A stretch of 64,000 nucleotides of DNA, taken from positions 1 through 64,000 of the forward strand of contig NZ_VCPD01000011.1 of NCBI RefSeq assembly GCF_005938215.1. Direction: 5' to 3'. The notes below the pieces were generated by a model that saw only the letters and a list, made by a program, of their open reading frames with translations, had not been told where the DNA came from and did not search any database. Of this stretch, positions 1 to 8,436 are shown one piece after another (within the stretch, counting starts at the first letter, position 1; the number at the start of each line of letters is the position of its first letter). Both the position numbers and the translations under genes were made by a program. The stretch comes from Ruegeria sediminis. Its GTDB lineage: Bacteria; Pseudomonadota; Alphaproteobacteria; Rhodobacterales; Rhodobacteraceae.

Positions 1-453
1 AGACCAGCGCGCATCAAACAGCGCCCCCGCCTCTCTCAAAACCATAGATGCCGCCGTCTCTCCAGCGTGTCCACCAGGCCTCTCAACCCTACCAGCAACA
101 CCGCAGCGCCGCCGGTGAGGGGCGTTCTAGGCTTTACGAAAGACCTCCGCAAGTGGAAAATCACGAACCGGCTGAATTTTTTGCAGAGATCGAAATATCG
201 TCGCTTTATCAAAATGTTACATGAACAACTAGCGAGTTCCACCGCCACCGAAACAGCACTGTCCGCGTTGCCCCCGAACCATTTACAATGCCCAGACAGG
301 TCCGTCACACCACATATTGTTGGCTACAAGGCACACCACACAAGCGCAGTCGCCCGAGTCGGCGAACATGCGAGTCGCTTGGTAGCCCAAACCCACGTTC
401 AACTGGCTCGAATCCACGTTTGACGAAGGAACATGCGCCCGGACACCCAACCT
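1..453. other. Left-edge stretch without a credible gene
   Basis: Open frames here have no family motif, no convincing ribosome binding site and a base composition (AT-rich around 150-250) unlike the surrounding genes. A minus-strand ATG at 44-46 could begin a gene that runs off the left edge, but only about 15 codons are visible and I cannot support it. Two imperfect copies of a roughly 21-base unit (about 386-427) share the core CCACGTT. The LysR gene ends just to the right. I see no tRNA, terminator or repeat family that would explain the region. Confidence 0.5.
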
Positions 454-1377
454 TCACGGCTTTTGGGCAATTCCGGGCACAGCGAGTTTCGCCATGCTCG
501 CAGCGACTTGATCGAGAAATTGCTTGCCGATGGCCGAAATCGGCCGTCCGCGGACCGTGACGATGACCACGTCCAACAGGATCCGTGGCTCGAACCGGCG
601 CAACACGTAGCCCCGGCGATCATCGCTTGAAAGCGTGAAAGGATCGACGAGCGCCACGCCCAGCCCCTGCTTCACGAGGTTCAGCGCGTTCCGGAACAGA
701 TCGGTATGGCAGCGGATGCGCATGTTCGCCCCTTCCTGATGAAACGCCTCGCGCGCGCGCCGGTACACCATGTGATCTGCGCCCATGACAATGAAGGGCA
801 CATCGTCGAGCAGGCTTGGGGTCAACACGTCGTGGTGGGTCAACGGGCTGTCGTCGGGAACGGCACAGAGTATCTCGAAGAAGAAAGGAACCTGCTCCAG
901 GCCATCATGCCGGACCGGCGGTTCGCATATCCCGATTTCGAACAGGCCGGCGACGACCCATTCCTGGATCTTCGAGGAATATTGCGACTGGAAGGCGATG
1001 CTGAGATTCGGCTTGTCGGCCACGAACCGGGCAATCTGTTCCGGCATGAAGCCAAAGGCCATCGCGTGGCTGGTAGCCACCTGCAATTGACCTGCCTTCT
1101 GGTTCTGCAGGTCCACGACCGCCTGGTTCACGTGGTCGAGGCCGCGAACCACGGTGTCGATCTCGTCGAACAGGACCTTCGCTTCGGGCGTGGGAAGCAA
1201 TCTGCCCCTGTTGCGCTCGAAGAGCTTGAGCTTGGTATGGCGCTCCAACTGGCCCAGCAGATTCGAAACGGCAGGCTGGGATACGCCCAACTGTTCCGCC
1301 GCGCGCGTCACGGTGCCGGTCTCGATGATGGCATGAAATGCCTGGTAGTGGCGGAAATACGAGATCATATCGCCCAT
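454..1377 (-). CDS. LysR-family transcriptional regulator
   Basis: A 307-residue LysR-type regulator. The N-terminal winged helix-turn-helix covers roughly residues 5-65 (core TRAAEQLGVSQPAVS, then LERHTKLKLFERN). The C-terminal two-lobed co-inducer domain follows and includes the usual FGFMPEQIARF and GLGVALVDP-type segments. I chose the ATG at 1377 because AGGA lies about 9 bases upstream; ATG 1383, ATG 1368 or a longer start at 1452 cannot be excluded. It is transcribed divergently from the enolase-superfamily gene at 1470 with about 90 bp between them. That is the classic arrangement for a LysR protein controlling the neighbouring catabolic gene. The ligand is unknown. Confidence 0.9.
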   Translation of the reverse strand: MGDMISYFRHYQAFHAIIETGTVTRAAEQLGVSQPAVSNLLGQLERHTKLKLFERNRGRLLPTPEAKVLFDEIDTVVRGLDHVNQAVVDLQNQKAGQLQVATSHAMAFGFMPEQIARFVADKPNLSIAFQSQYSSKIQEWVVAGLFEIGICEPPVRHDGLEQVPFFFEILCAVPDDSPLTHHDVLTPSLLDDVPFIVMGADHMVYRRAREAFHQEGANMRIRCHTDLFRNALNLVKQGLGVALVDPFTLSSDDRRGYVLRRFEPRILLDVVIVTVRGRPISAIGKQFLDQVAASMAKLAVPGIAQKP

Positions 1378-1396
1378 TATCATTTTTCCTGATGCT

Positions 1397-1414
1397 ATTC
1401 GAAAGAATTCGTAT
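1397..1414. promoter_or_regulatory. Candidate LysR operator (imperfect dyad)
   Basis: ATTCGAA, a 4-base spacer and TTCGTAT form a 7-base dyad with one mismatch. It lies in the divergent spacer between the LysR gene and the enolase-superfamily gene. LysR regulators typically bind interrupted dyads in this position. The site is short, so it is only a candidate. Confidence 0.3.
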
Positions 1415-1469
1415 TTGAAGTGATGCAATTCCATCCCCACACTGACCGGCAAGTTCTGGGGAGGACGGC

Positions 1470-2594
1470 GTGGACTTGCGGCAATGCATCATCGGGTTCG
1501 ACCTGTGGCACTTGGCCCTGCCGGTCGTCTCGGCACGCGATCACGGCATCGGCCGGGTCGAAGGTACGTGCGAAGTCGTCGTTCTGCGGCTGACGGCGGA
1601 GGGCGGCGCGCAGGGGTTCGGAGAAGCCTCGCCCTGGTCCGTCTTCACCGGCACGCCCGAGGCAAGCTATGCAGCTCTGGACCGTTATCTGCGCCCATTG
1701 GTTCAGGGCCGCAGGGTCGGAAACCGTGCCGCGATCATGGCAGACGCCGCCCGCGCGGTGGCGCATTGCACCGAGGCCAAGGCCGCACTGGAAAGCGCGC
1801 TGCTTGACCTTGCCGGGCACATCACCTGCCAGCCCGTCTGGGCGCTGATCGGCGGCAAATGCCGTGACACCATTCCGCTCAGTTGCTCGATCGCCAATCC
1901 GGACTTCGACGCCGATATCGCGCTGATGCAGCGGCTTCGCGAGGACAAGGTCGGGCTGATCAAGCTCAAGACCGGGTTCAAGGATCACGCCTTCGACATC
2001 ATGCGGCTGGAACGCATCGCGCAGGATTTTCCAGAGTTCCGCGTGCGCGTGGACTACAATCAGGGGCTGGAACCCGAACAGGCGATCCCGCAGGTACTGG
2101 ACGTAGCCCGTTTCAAACCCGATTTCATCGAGCAACCCGTGCGCCATCACCATTTCGACGTGATGGCGCGGCTGCGCAATGTGACCGACGTGCCTCTACT
2201 GGCCGACGAGAGCGTTTTCGGCCCCGAGGACATGGTGCGCGCCGCCCGCGAGGGCATCTGCGATGGCGTTTCCGTCAAGATCATGAAAGCCGGCGGCCTG
2301 ACACGCGGCCAGACCGTTGCCCGTATGGCCGCGGCGAACGGGATGACGGCCTATGGCGGTGACATGTTCGAAACGGGGCTGGCGCATCTTGCCGGCACCC
2401 ACATGATCGCGGCGACGCCCGAGATCACCTTGGGCTGTGAATTCTACCAGGCGACCTATTACCTGAAAGAAGACATTCTCGAGACGCCCTTCCAGGTGCG
2501 GGACGGGCAGGTCGTGGTTCCGAACGGACCCGGCCTCGGTGCGCGGCCCGATGTCGGCAAGCTCGACCATTACAACGTGAGGAGGGCGTCGTGA
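1470..2594 (+). CDS. Enolase-superfamily enzyme, muconate cycloisomerase/epimerase type
   Basis: A 374-residue member of the mandelate racemase/muconate lactonizing enzyme group. The catalytic set of the MLE subgroup looks complete: K165-L-K167 at the end of strand 2, metal ligands D195 (DYNQ), E221 (EQP) and D246 (DES), and the opposing base K270 (SVKIMKAGG). An alpha+beta capping domain precedes it and VPNGPGLG lies near the C-terminus. Start is GTG 1470, with a strong GGGGAGGA about 4 bases upstream. Such enzymes abstract the proton alpha to a carboxylate and perform racemisation, epimerisation, cycloisomerisation or syn-elimination, so the reaction cannot be read from sequence alone. The amino-acid catabolic genes nearby favour a racemase or epimerase on an amino-acid-like substrate (inference). 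Confidence 0.85.
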   Translation: MDLRQCIIGFDLWHLALPVVSARDHGIGRVEGTCEVVVLRLTAEGGAQGFGEASPWSVFTGTPEASYAALDRYLRPLVQGRRVGNRAAIMADAARAVAHCTEAKAALESALLDLAGHITCQPVWALIGGKCRDTIPLSCSIANPDFDADIALMQRLREDKVGLIKLKTGFKDHAFDIMRLERIAQDFPEFRVRVDYNQGLEPEQAIPQVLDVARFKPDFIEQPVRHHHFDVMARLRNVTDVPLLADESVFGPEDMVRAAREGICDGVSVKIMKAGGLTRGQTVARMAAANGMTAYGGDMFETGLAHLAGTHMIAATPEITLGCEFYQATYYLKEDILETPFQVRDGQVVVPNGPGLGARPDVGKLDHYNVRRAS

Positions 2595-2605
2595 GGCGCG
2601 CTGTC

Positions 2606-3121
2606 TCAGTAGGCGGTGGCGGCGCGGGCGGCCTGATCGTATTGGCCGGACATAAGGCGCAGCAGGCTGGAGACGCGGCCGAGCTGTTCGGGTTCGATGC
2701 CGATCTCCTGCATCGCGTCGAGCAGCAGTGTCTCGCGGATCTCGCGGTACCGGGTGCAGGCTGCCACGCCCTCGGTCGTGGCCTCGACGGTCTTTTCCTT
2801 GCCCTGGCGGCCCTCTTTGACCAGTCCCGCCTTGCTCAGCTTCTTGATCGCGTAATTGACCGTGTGCGTGTCTTCGACATTCAGGACGAGGCAGATATCG
2901 GCCAGTTTCTTGGGCTTGTCGCGGTGCCTAACCGTATGCAGCACCAGCACGTCCAGCGAGGACAGGCCCGAATAGCCCGACGCGGCCATGGCCCGCACGG
3001 TCCAGCGAGCGAAGGCGTGGCCGGCTATGATCAAGCCGAATTCGAATTCCGACACTTCCGGAAAGGTTCCCTCAGCAAGATGGGCCGAGGACACGACCGG
3101 GCCGAACGTGGAGTTTGACAT
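2606..3121 (-). CDS. MarR-type winged-helix transcriptional regulator
   Basis: A 171-residue protein with a central winged helix (about residues 50-120). Segments LSSLDVLVLHTVRHRDKPKK, LADICLVLNVEDTHTVNYAI and LVKEGRQGKEKT match the helix, recognition-helix and wing pattern of MarR proteins. It is convergent with the enolase-superfamily gene (11 bases between stops) and divergent from the FAD oxidoreductase gene. A perfect 17-bp palindrome lies 29 bases upstream of its start. The simplest reading is a ligand-responsive repressor of itself and of the downstream oxidoreductase/TRAP/oxoprolinase genes. Its ligand is unknown. Confidence 0.85.
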   Translation of the reverse strand: MSNSTFGPVVSSAHLAEGTFPEVSEFEFGLIIAGHAFARWTVRAMAASGYSGLSSLDVLVLHTVRHRDKPKKLADICLVLNVEDTHTVNYAIKKLSKAGLVKEGRQGKEKTVEATTEGVAACTRYREIRETLLLDAMQEIGIEPEQLGRVSSLLRLMSGQYDQAARAATAY

Positions 3122-3150
3122 GCGACCATCCTATGACTCGCTAGCAACTT

Positions 3151-3167
3151 GTCAACAATTTGTTGAC
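3151..3167. promoter_or_regulatory. Perfect palindrome, probable MarR operator
   Basis: GTCAACA, ATT, TGTTGAC: a perfect 7+3+7 inverted repeat in the divergent spacer between the MarR gene and the FAD oxidoreductase gene. Length and symmetry fit a MarR-family dimer site. Its position would allow one protein to control both directions. Confidence 0.65.
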
Positions 3168-3235
3168 GTTTTGCAAATGTGTGCCATCCTGTCCCGCAAG
3201 GAATCGCTTCTGTGGCCGGACGCCCGTGTGACGCA

Positions 3236-4498
3236 ATGACCGAAAGACCAAAGACCATAGCCATCATAGGCGCCGGGATCGTCGGTGTGTCCACTGCAGT
3301 CTGGCTGCAACGCAACGGGCATCAGGTCATCCTGATCGATCGCAAGGGGCCCGCCGAAGGCACGTCCTTTGGCAACGGCGGCATTCTGGCTTCGTGCTCC
3401 ATCGTGCCGGTCACCGTTCCCGGGCTTTTGCTCAAGGCGCCGAGGATGCTGTTCGATCCCAATCAGCCACTGTTCCTCAAATGGGGCTATCTGCCTCGGC
3501 TGTTGCCCTGGCTGGTGAAGTATCTCGGCAATGCGAATGCACAGGGCGCCAGCCGCACCGCCGCGGCCTTGGCGCCGATCGTGGGCGACAGCCTGCAGGA
3601 CCATCTGGCGCTGGCCGAAGGGACCGGCGCGGAAAAGTGGATCGTGCCCTCGGACTACCTGTATGTCTACAACGACCGCGCTCATTTCCAGGGCGACGCC
3701 TTTGGCTGGGAGTTGCGCCGCAAGCACGGGTTCACCTGGGGCGAGTTGGAAGGCCAGGCGTTCCACGACTACGACCCGGTCTTTGCCGCCGATCTGGGAT
3801 TCGCGGCCCGGCTCAGGAACCACGGGCGCATCACCGATCCGGGACAGTATGTGAAAGACCTGGCCGGCCATGTCCAGTCGCGCGGCGGACAACTCGTCCG
3901 GGCCGATGCCGAGGACATCGTGCGCGAGAACGGCCAGGTCGTGGCGGTGCGGACCGCGGGGCAGAACATCGCCTGCGACGCCGCGGTGATCGCCGCCGGT
4001 GCCTGGTCCAGCCCGCTGGCCCGAAAACTGGGGCTGAACGTGCCTCTCGAATCCGAACGCGGATATCATGTCGAGTTCTGGAATCCGTCGGTCATGCCGA
4101 AATCGCCCGTCATGGTGGCGGCACGCAAATTCGTCGCCACCCCAATGGACGGCCGCCTGCGCCTGGCCGGCGTGGTCGAGTTCGGCGGGACCGACGCCGG
4201 GGCATCGGAGGCCCCAATCGATCTGATGCGCAAGAGTGCCAAGGCGGTCTTCCCGAATCTCGAGGCGGCCGAGGTCACGGAATGGATGGGCCACCGCCCC
4301 GCACCGGCGGATTCAATTCCCGTGATCGGAGAACTGCCCCACATCAAAGGCGCGTATACCGGCTTCGGCCATCATCACATCGGCCTGACGGGCGGCCCCA
4401 AAACCGGGCGCCTTCTGGCCCAACTCATCTCAGGCCAACAGCCGAATATTGACCTGAGCGTCTATTCACCGGCACGCTACACGAAGGCCGGGCAATAA
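3236..4498 (+). CDS. FAD-dependent oxidoreductase, DadA/DAO family (D-amino acid dehydrogenase-like)
   Basis: About 420 residues. The N-terminal ADP-binding fold (TIAIIGAGIVGVSTAVWL, then an acidic residue ending strand 2, VILIDR) begins right after the start, followed by the GTSFGNGGILA signature of DadA-type dehydrogenases. The C-terminal part (MGHRPAPADSIPVIGE, TGFGHHHIGLTGGPKTGR) is also typical. Length matches DadA (about 430). I use ATG 3236; a GTG at 3179 would add residues unlike the family. It likely oxidises a D-amino acid or a secondary (imino) amino acid to an oxo or imino acid, passing electrons to the respiratory chain. It leads the run TRAP transporter - permease - pxpBCA, and the exact substrate is unproven. 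Confidence 0.85.
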   Translation: MTERPKTIAIIGAGIVGVSTAVWLQRNGHQVILIDRKGPAEGTSFGNGGILASCSIVPVTVPGLLLKAPRMLFDPNQPLFLKWGYLPRLLPWLVKYLGNANAQGASRTAAALAPIVGDSLQDHLALAEGTGAEKWIVPSDYLYVYNDRAHFQGDAFGWELRRKHGFTWGELEGQAFHDYDPVFAADLGFAARLRNHGRITDPGQYVKDLAGHVQSRGGQLVRADAEDIVRENGQVVAVRTAGQNIACDAAVIAAGAWSSPLARKLGLNVPLESERGYHVEFWNPSVMPKSPVMVAARKFVATPMDGRLRLAGVVEFGGTDAGASEAPIDLMRKSAKAVFPNLEAAEVTEWMGHRPAPADSIPVIGELPHIKGAYTGFGHHHIGLTGGPKTGRLLAQLISGQQPNIDLSVYSPARYTKAGQ

Positions 4499-4538
4499 GA
4501 TCTGGTAAACAGAAACAACCAACAAGGGAGAGAACAAG

Positions 4539-5513
4539 ATGAAGAAGCTAACACACCTGATGGCCGCAACCGCGCTGACCGCCACGGCGGCAATGCCGGC
4601 GATGGCCGAGAAATGGGACATGCCCATGGCCTACGCGGCGACCAACTTCCACTCCGAAGTCGGCGCGAACTTCGCCAACTGCGTGACCGAGGGCAGCGGC
4701 GGTGCAATCGAAATCGTCACACATCCTTCGGGTTCGCTGTTCGCAGGCAACGAGATCATGCGCGCCGTTCAGACCGGCCAGACCAATATTGGCGAGCGGC
4801 TGCTGTCGGCGCATCAGAACGAGAACCCGATCTACGGCGTCGATTCCATCCCCTTCCTGGTCTCGTCCTTCGACGAACATGAAGCCCTCTGGAAGATCGC
4901 TCAACCCGCCGTGAAGAAGGCGCTGAAAGAGGACAACCTGCACTACCTCTACTCGGTGCCATGGCCGCCGCAGGGTCTGTATTTCAACAAAGAGGTGAAT
5001 TCGGTCGAAGACCTCAAGGGGATCAAGTTTCGCTCCTATTCCACGGCGACCGCCCGCATGGCCGAACTGACCGGCATGTTGCCGGTCCAGGTCGAGGCGG
5101 CGGAACTGTCGCAGGCGCTTGCGACCGGCGTGGCCGAAAGCTTCATCTCGTCGGGCGCGACCGGCTATGACCGAAAGGTATGGGAGCACCTGACCCATTT
5201 CTACGAAGTCGATGCCTGGCTGCCGCGCAACGCCGTGTTCGTGAACATGGACGCCTGGAACGGGCTTGATGATGCGGCCAAGGGCGTGATGACCGACTGC
5301 GCCGCCAAGGCGGCGGAAGAAGGGCTGACCCGATCCAAGGAATACACGCAGTTCACTCTGGACGGCCTCAAGGAAGGCGGCATGACCGTCACCCGCGCGG
5401 GCGATCAGCTGGTCGGCGAACTGCAGGCGATCGGCGAAACCATGACCCAGGAATGGCTTGAAACGGCCGGCGACGAAGGCAGCGCCATCGTCGATACGTA
5501 CAAGAACCAGTGA
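4539..5513 (+). CDS. TRAP transporter substrate-binding protein, DctP family
   Basis: A 324-residue periplasmic solute-binding protein. The N-terminal 23 residues form a Sec signal peptide ending AMPAMA. The mature part shows the DctP fold, including the conserved region around AELTGMLPVQVEAAELSQAL and the GVAESFISSG segment that lines the ligand cleft. An SD-like GGGAGAG sits about 8 bases before ATG 4539. It would capture a carboxylate-bearing substrate and deliver it to the DctQM permease encoded next. Context suggests an amino-acid-like or cyclic amino-acid substrate (inference). Confidence 0.92.
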   Translation: MKKLTHLMAATALTATAAMPAMAEKWDMPMAYAATNFHSEVGANFANCVTEGSGGAIEIVTHPSGSLFAGNEIMRAVQTGQTNIGERLLSAHQNENPIYGVDSIPFLVSSFDEHEALWKIAQPAVKKALKEDNLHYLYSVPWPPQGLYFNKEVNSVEDLKGIKFRSYSTATARMAELTGMLPVQVEAAELSQALATGVAESFISSGATGYDRKVWEHLTHFYEVDAWLPRNAVFVNMDAWNGLDDAAKGVMTDCAAKAAEEGLTRSKEYTQFTLDGLKEGGMTVTRAGDQLVGELQAIGETMTQEWLETAGDEGSAIVDTYKNQ

Positions 5514-5593
5514 CGCGGGCGCGGGCCGGCAAAAACGACCCGGCCCGCCTCGACCCCAACCCGGTTCTTCCCAACCACGAACGGAGTCATGAC

Positions 5594-6124
5594 ATGGCGG
5601 CAGCCCGCGCGCTCCGGCGCCTTCTCGACTTTCTTTACCTGACCGGCGGCGTGATTGCGTCCTTGTTCCTGATCGCCATCCTGGCCTTGATCGTGCTGCA
5701 GATGCTGGCACGCTGGACAGGGCAGGTATTCCCCGGGGCCACCGACTATGCCGGTTACTGCATGGCCGGTGCCTCGTTTTTCGCCTTCGCCTACGCGCTC
5801 AATCACGGCGCGCATATCCGGGTGTCGCTGGTTCTGTCGGCGCTCGGGAGCAAACGCTGGTGGGGCGAGTTGTGGTGCTTTGCCATTGGCAGCGTCATCA
5901 CCACCTGGTTCGCCTGGTATGCAGTCAAGGGCACCTATGTCTCGTGGCGCTGGGAAGAACTGAGCCAGGGTCTTGATGCAACCCCGGTCTGGATCCCGCA
6001 GCTGTCCATGGCGATCGGTGCGATCCTGCTGGCCATCGCCTTCTGGGACCATCTGGCCCGTCTTGTTTTCCTTGGCGATCACGGCATCCGCTCGGACCTG
6101 GTCGACCAGAGCCACGCGGAGTAG
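5594..6124 (+). CDS. TRAP transporter small permease, DctQ family
   Basis: A 176-residue inner-membrane protein with four predicted transmembrane helices (about residues 12-35, 50-70, 95-115 and 138-160) and the DctQ pattern GATDYAGYCMAGASFFAFAY. The frame is open from 5510, but ATG 5594 has GGAG upstream and gives the usual DctQ length. It is the small membrane subunit pairing with DctM. Its stop is separated from the dctM start by only 5 bases, and the dctM SD overlaps the end of this gene, so the two are probably translationally coupled. Confidence 0.9.
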   Translation: MAAARALRRLLDFLYLTGGVIASLFLIAILALIVLQMLARWTGQVFPGATDYAGYCMAGASFFAFAYALNHGAHIRVSLVLSALGSKRWWGELWCFAIGSVITTWFAWYAVKGTYVSWRWEELSQGLDATPVWIPQLSMAIGAILLAIAFWDHLARLVFLGDHGIRSDLVDQSHAE

Positions 6125-6129
6125 CGAGG

Positions 6130-7443
6130 ATGGAACAACTCCTGCCGATCGGAATCTTTCTTTTCGTCCTGTTCATGCTGCTCGGCTCGGGCGTATGGGT
6201 CGGGCTTGCGCTGATGGGCGTGGCCTATGTGGGCATGGACCTTTTCACCACTCGACCTGCGGGCGACGCGATGATCACCAAGGTATGGACCTCGTCCTCG
6301 TCCTGGACGCTGACCGCCTTGCCCCTGTTCATCTGGATGGGCGAAATACTCTACCGAACGCGATTGTCCGAGGACATGTTCCGCGGACTCTCGCCCTGGA
6401 TGGCGCGCCTTCCGGGCGGTCTGGTGCATACCAACATCGTCGGCTGCACGGTCTTTGCCGCCGTATCCGGCTCGTCGGCGGCGACTCTGACCACGGTCGG
6501 CAAGATGTCGATCCCGGAACTCCGCAAGCGCAAATACCCGGAGACCATGGTCATCGGGACGCTGGCCGGGGCGGCGACGCTGGGCCTGATGATCCCGCCT
6601 TCCCTGACGCTGATCGTCTATGGCGTGACCATCAACGAATCGATCACCAAGCTGTTCATGGCCGGCGTCTTTCCCGGCCTGGTGCTGGCGCTGATGTTCA
6701 TGACCTACGTGGCGGTCGTATCCTTCGCGTCCAAGTCCTTCGATCCGCTGCCCGAACCGAAGATGACGCTGGCCGAGAAACTCAGGAACTCGCGCTTTTT
6801 GATCCCGGTCATCTGCCTGATCCTGGTCGTGATCGGCTCGATGTACATGGGCGTCGCGACCGCAACCGAGGCAGCGGCCTTCGGCGTGATCGGCGGGCTG
6901 GTTCTGGCGGCGTCGCAAGGATCGCTGACCTGGGCCACTTTCACCGACAGCCTGATGGGGGCGGTCCGCACCTCGGCGATGATCGCGCTGATCCTAGCGG
7001 GCGCTTCGTTCCTTTCACTTTCGATGGGGTTCACCGGCCTGCCGCGCGGACTGGCCGACCTGATCGCCAGCCTCGAGCTGTCACGGCTGGAACTGCTGAT
7101 GGCGCTCTTGGTCTTCTACATCGTGCTGGGCTGTTTCCTTGACGGCATTTCTTCGGTCGTCCTGACGATGGCGGTGGTCGAGCCGATGATCCGTCAGGCC
7201 GGCATCGACATCATCTGGTTCGGCATCTTCATCGTGGTGGTGGTCGAGATGGCGCAGATCACGCCGCCGATCGGCTTCAACCTGTTCGTGCTGCAGGGCA
7301 TGACCCATCACGAGATGACCTTCATCGCCCGAGCGGCCATCCCGATGTTCCTGATCATGGTGCTGATGGTGTTCGTTCTGATCGCCTTCCCCGAACTCGC
7401 CACCTGGTTGCCGGAGAACATCCGGCAGAGGCCGGGCGGGTGA
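6130..7443 (+). CDS. TRAP transporter large permease, DctM family
   Basis: A 437-residue polytopic membrane protein with about 12 hydrophobic helices. DctM hallmarks include PLFIWMGEILYRT, the AAVSGSSAATLTTVGK segment and GTLAGAATLGLMIPPSLTLIVYG. A second pore-like repeat contains ITPPIGFNLFVLQG. It is the ion-coupled channel subunit of the TRAP importer. GGAG at 6118-6121 serves as its SD. It completes the DctPQM set, and a stem-loop follows the stop codon. Confidence 0.93.
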   Translation: MEQLLPIGIFLFVLFMLLGSGVWVGLALMGVAYVGMDLFTTRPAGDAMITKVWTSSSSWTLTALPLFIWMGEILYRTRLSEDMFRGLSPWMARLPGGLVHTNIVGCTVFAAVSGSSAATLTTVGKMSIPELRKRKYPETMVIGTLAGAATLGLMIPPSLTLIVYGVTINESITKLFMAGVFPGLVLALMFMTYVAVVSFASKSFDPLPEPKMTLAEKLRNSRFLIPVICLILVVIGSMYMGVATATEAAAFGVIGGLVLAASQGSLTWATFTDSLMGAVRTSAMIALILAGASFLSLSMGFTGLPRGLADLIASLELSRLELLMALLVFYIVLGCFLDGISSVVLTMAVVEPMIRQAGIDIIWFGIFIVVVVEMAQITPPIGFNLFVLQGMTHHEMTFIARAAIPMFLIMVLMVFVLIAFPELATWLPENIRQRPGG

Positions 7444-7461
7444 ACCCCGGGAACTGAGACC

Positions 7462-7489
7462 GGTACTGGCCCCGACGCGGGCCAGTACC
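7462..7489 (+). terminator. Stem-loop after dctM (attenuator or mRNA 3' stabiliser)
   Basis: GGTACTGGCCC (7462-7472) pairs perfectly with GGGCCAGTACC (7479-7489) around a 6-base loop. No T-run follows, so it is unlikely to be a strong intrinsic terminator. It separates the TRAP genes from the permease/oxoprolinase genes and may set different expression levels. Confidence 0.5.
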
Positions 7490-7512
7490 CTTCCGCCCCT
7501 CCTCGCTGTTCG

Positions 7513-8436
7513 ATGATCCTGTCTCTGCTCACATTCGTCGCCCGCCACGGCAAGCTCGGGCTGATTGCCGGCCTCGTGGCCGGTATCGCCCTGCCCGGTC
7601 TTGCCGGTGTTCTGCGGTATTGGATCCCCGAAATGGTGGCGTTTCTGCTGTTCCTCACCGCGTTCCGGATCGGTCCGCGGGATACGATCGAAAGCCTCGA
7701 TGCGCTACGTCGCACCGCCACCGCCGCGCTGGTTCTGCAACTCGCCCTGCCGCTGATCTTTCTGGCGCTGCTGGCTTTGATCGGCCTGCCGCTGTCGCCG
7801 CTTGCCCTTGCGGTCGCGCTGATGCTGGCGGCGCCTTCCGTTACCGGCGCGGCAAATTTCGCGATCCTGCTGGGGCATGACCCCGCCCCGGCCCTGCGCC
7901 TGCTGATCCTTGGCACCGCGGTGCTGCCGCTGACCTGCATCCCCGTCTTCGCCCTGCTGCCGCAATTCGGCGCGCTTGCCTCGGTCCTTCAGGCCGCCGC
8001 GCGACTGCTTGCCGTGATCCTGGCCGCCGCGGCATTGGGGTTCGCCTTGCGCCACTGGGGCTTTCCAACGCTCACCGACCGCGGCCGCCGCGCCACGGAC
8101 GGCCTGACCGTGATCGCGCTGGCCATCATCGTCATCGGATTGATGTCCGCCATCCGTCCTGCCTTCGAACGCGATCCGTTCGAGCTGGCCTTCTGGCTCG
8201 CCGCCGCGTTCGGCGTCAATTTCGGGATGCAACTGCTCGCCTTTGCCGTTTTGCGCGCGCGTGGCCGCAAGGATGCGGTGCCCACCGCGATCGTTGCCGG
8301 CAACCGCAATTTCGCACTGTTCTTTGTGGCGCTGCCGCCCGAGACGACCGATCCCCTGCTGATCTTCCTTGGCTGCTACCAGTTCCCGATGTATCTGACC
8401 CCGACCCTGTTGCGGAGGCTCTATGACCCACGCTGA
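7513..8436 (+). CDS. BASS/SBF-like ten-helix membrane transporter
   Basis: A 307-residue membrane protein with about ten hydrophobic helices. It resembles the bile-acid:sodium symporter (SBF/BASS) and arsenite-carrier superfamily: two halves each with a broken-helix segment, one near SVTGAANFAILLGHDP and one near AIVAGNRNFALFFVALP. No strong SD precedes ATG 7513. Its 3' end overlaps pxpB by 14 bases, so it is expected to be co-expressed with the 5-oxoprolinase genes. Direction and substrate are not evident; import of a second substrate or export of a product are both possible. Confidence 0.7.
   Translation: MILSLLTFVARHGKLGLIAGLVAGIALPGLAGVLRYWIPEMVAFLLFLTAFRIGPRDTIESLDALRRTATAALVLQLALPLIFLALLALIGLPLSPLALAVALMLAAPSVTGAANFAILLGHDPAPALRLLILGTAVLPLTCIPVFALLPQFGALASVLQAAARLLAVILAAAALGFALRHWGFPTLTDRGRRATDGLTVIALAIIVIGLMSAIRPAFERDPFELAFWLAAAFGVNFGMQLLAFAVLRARGRKDAVPTAIVAGNRNFALFFVALPPETTDPLLIFLGCYQFPMYLTPTLLRRLYDPR

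Noticed and set aside
1-453. Several open frames on both strands, up to 118 residues
   Set aside because: No family motif, poor ribosome binding sites, conflicting frames and unusual composition; they do not look like genes.
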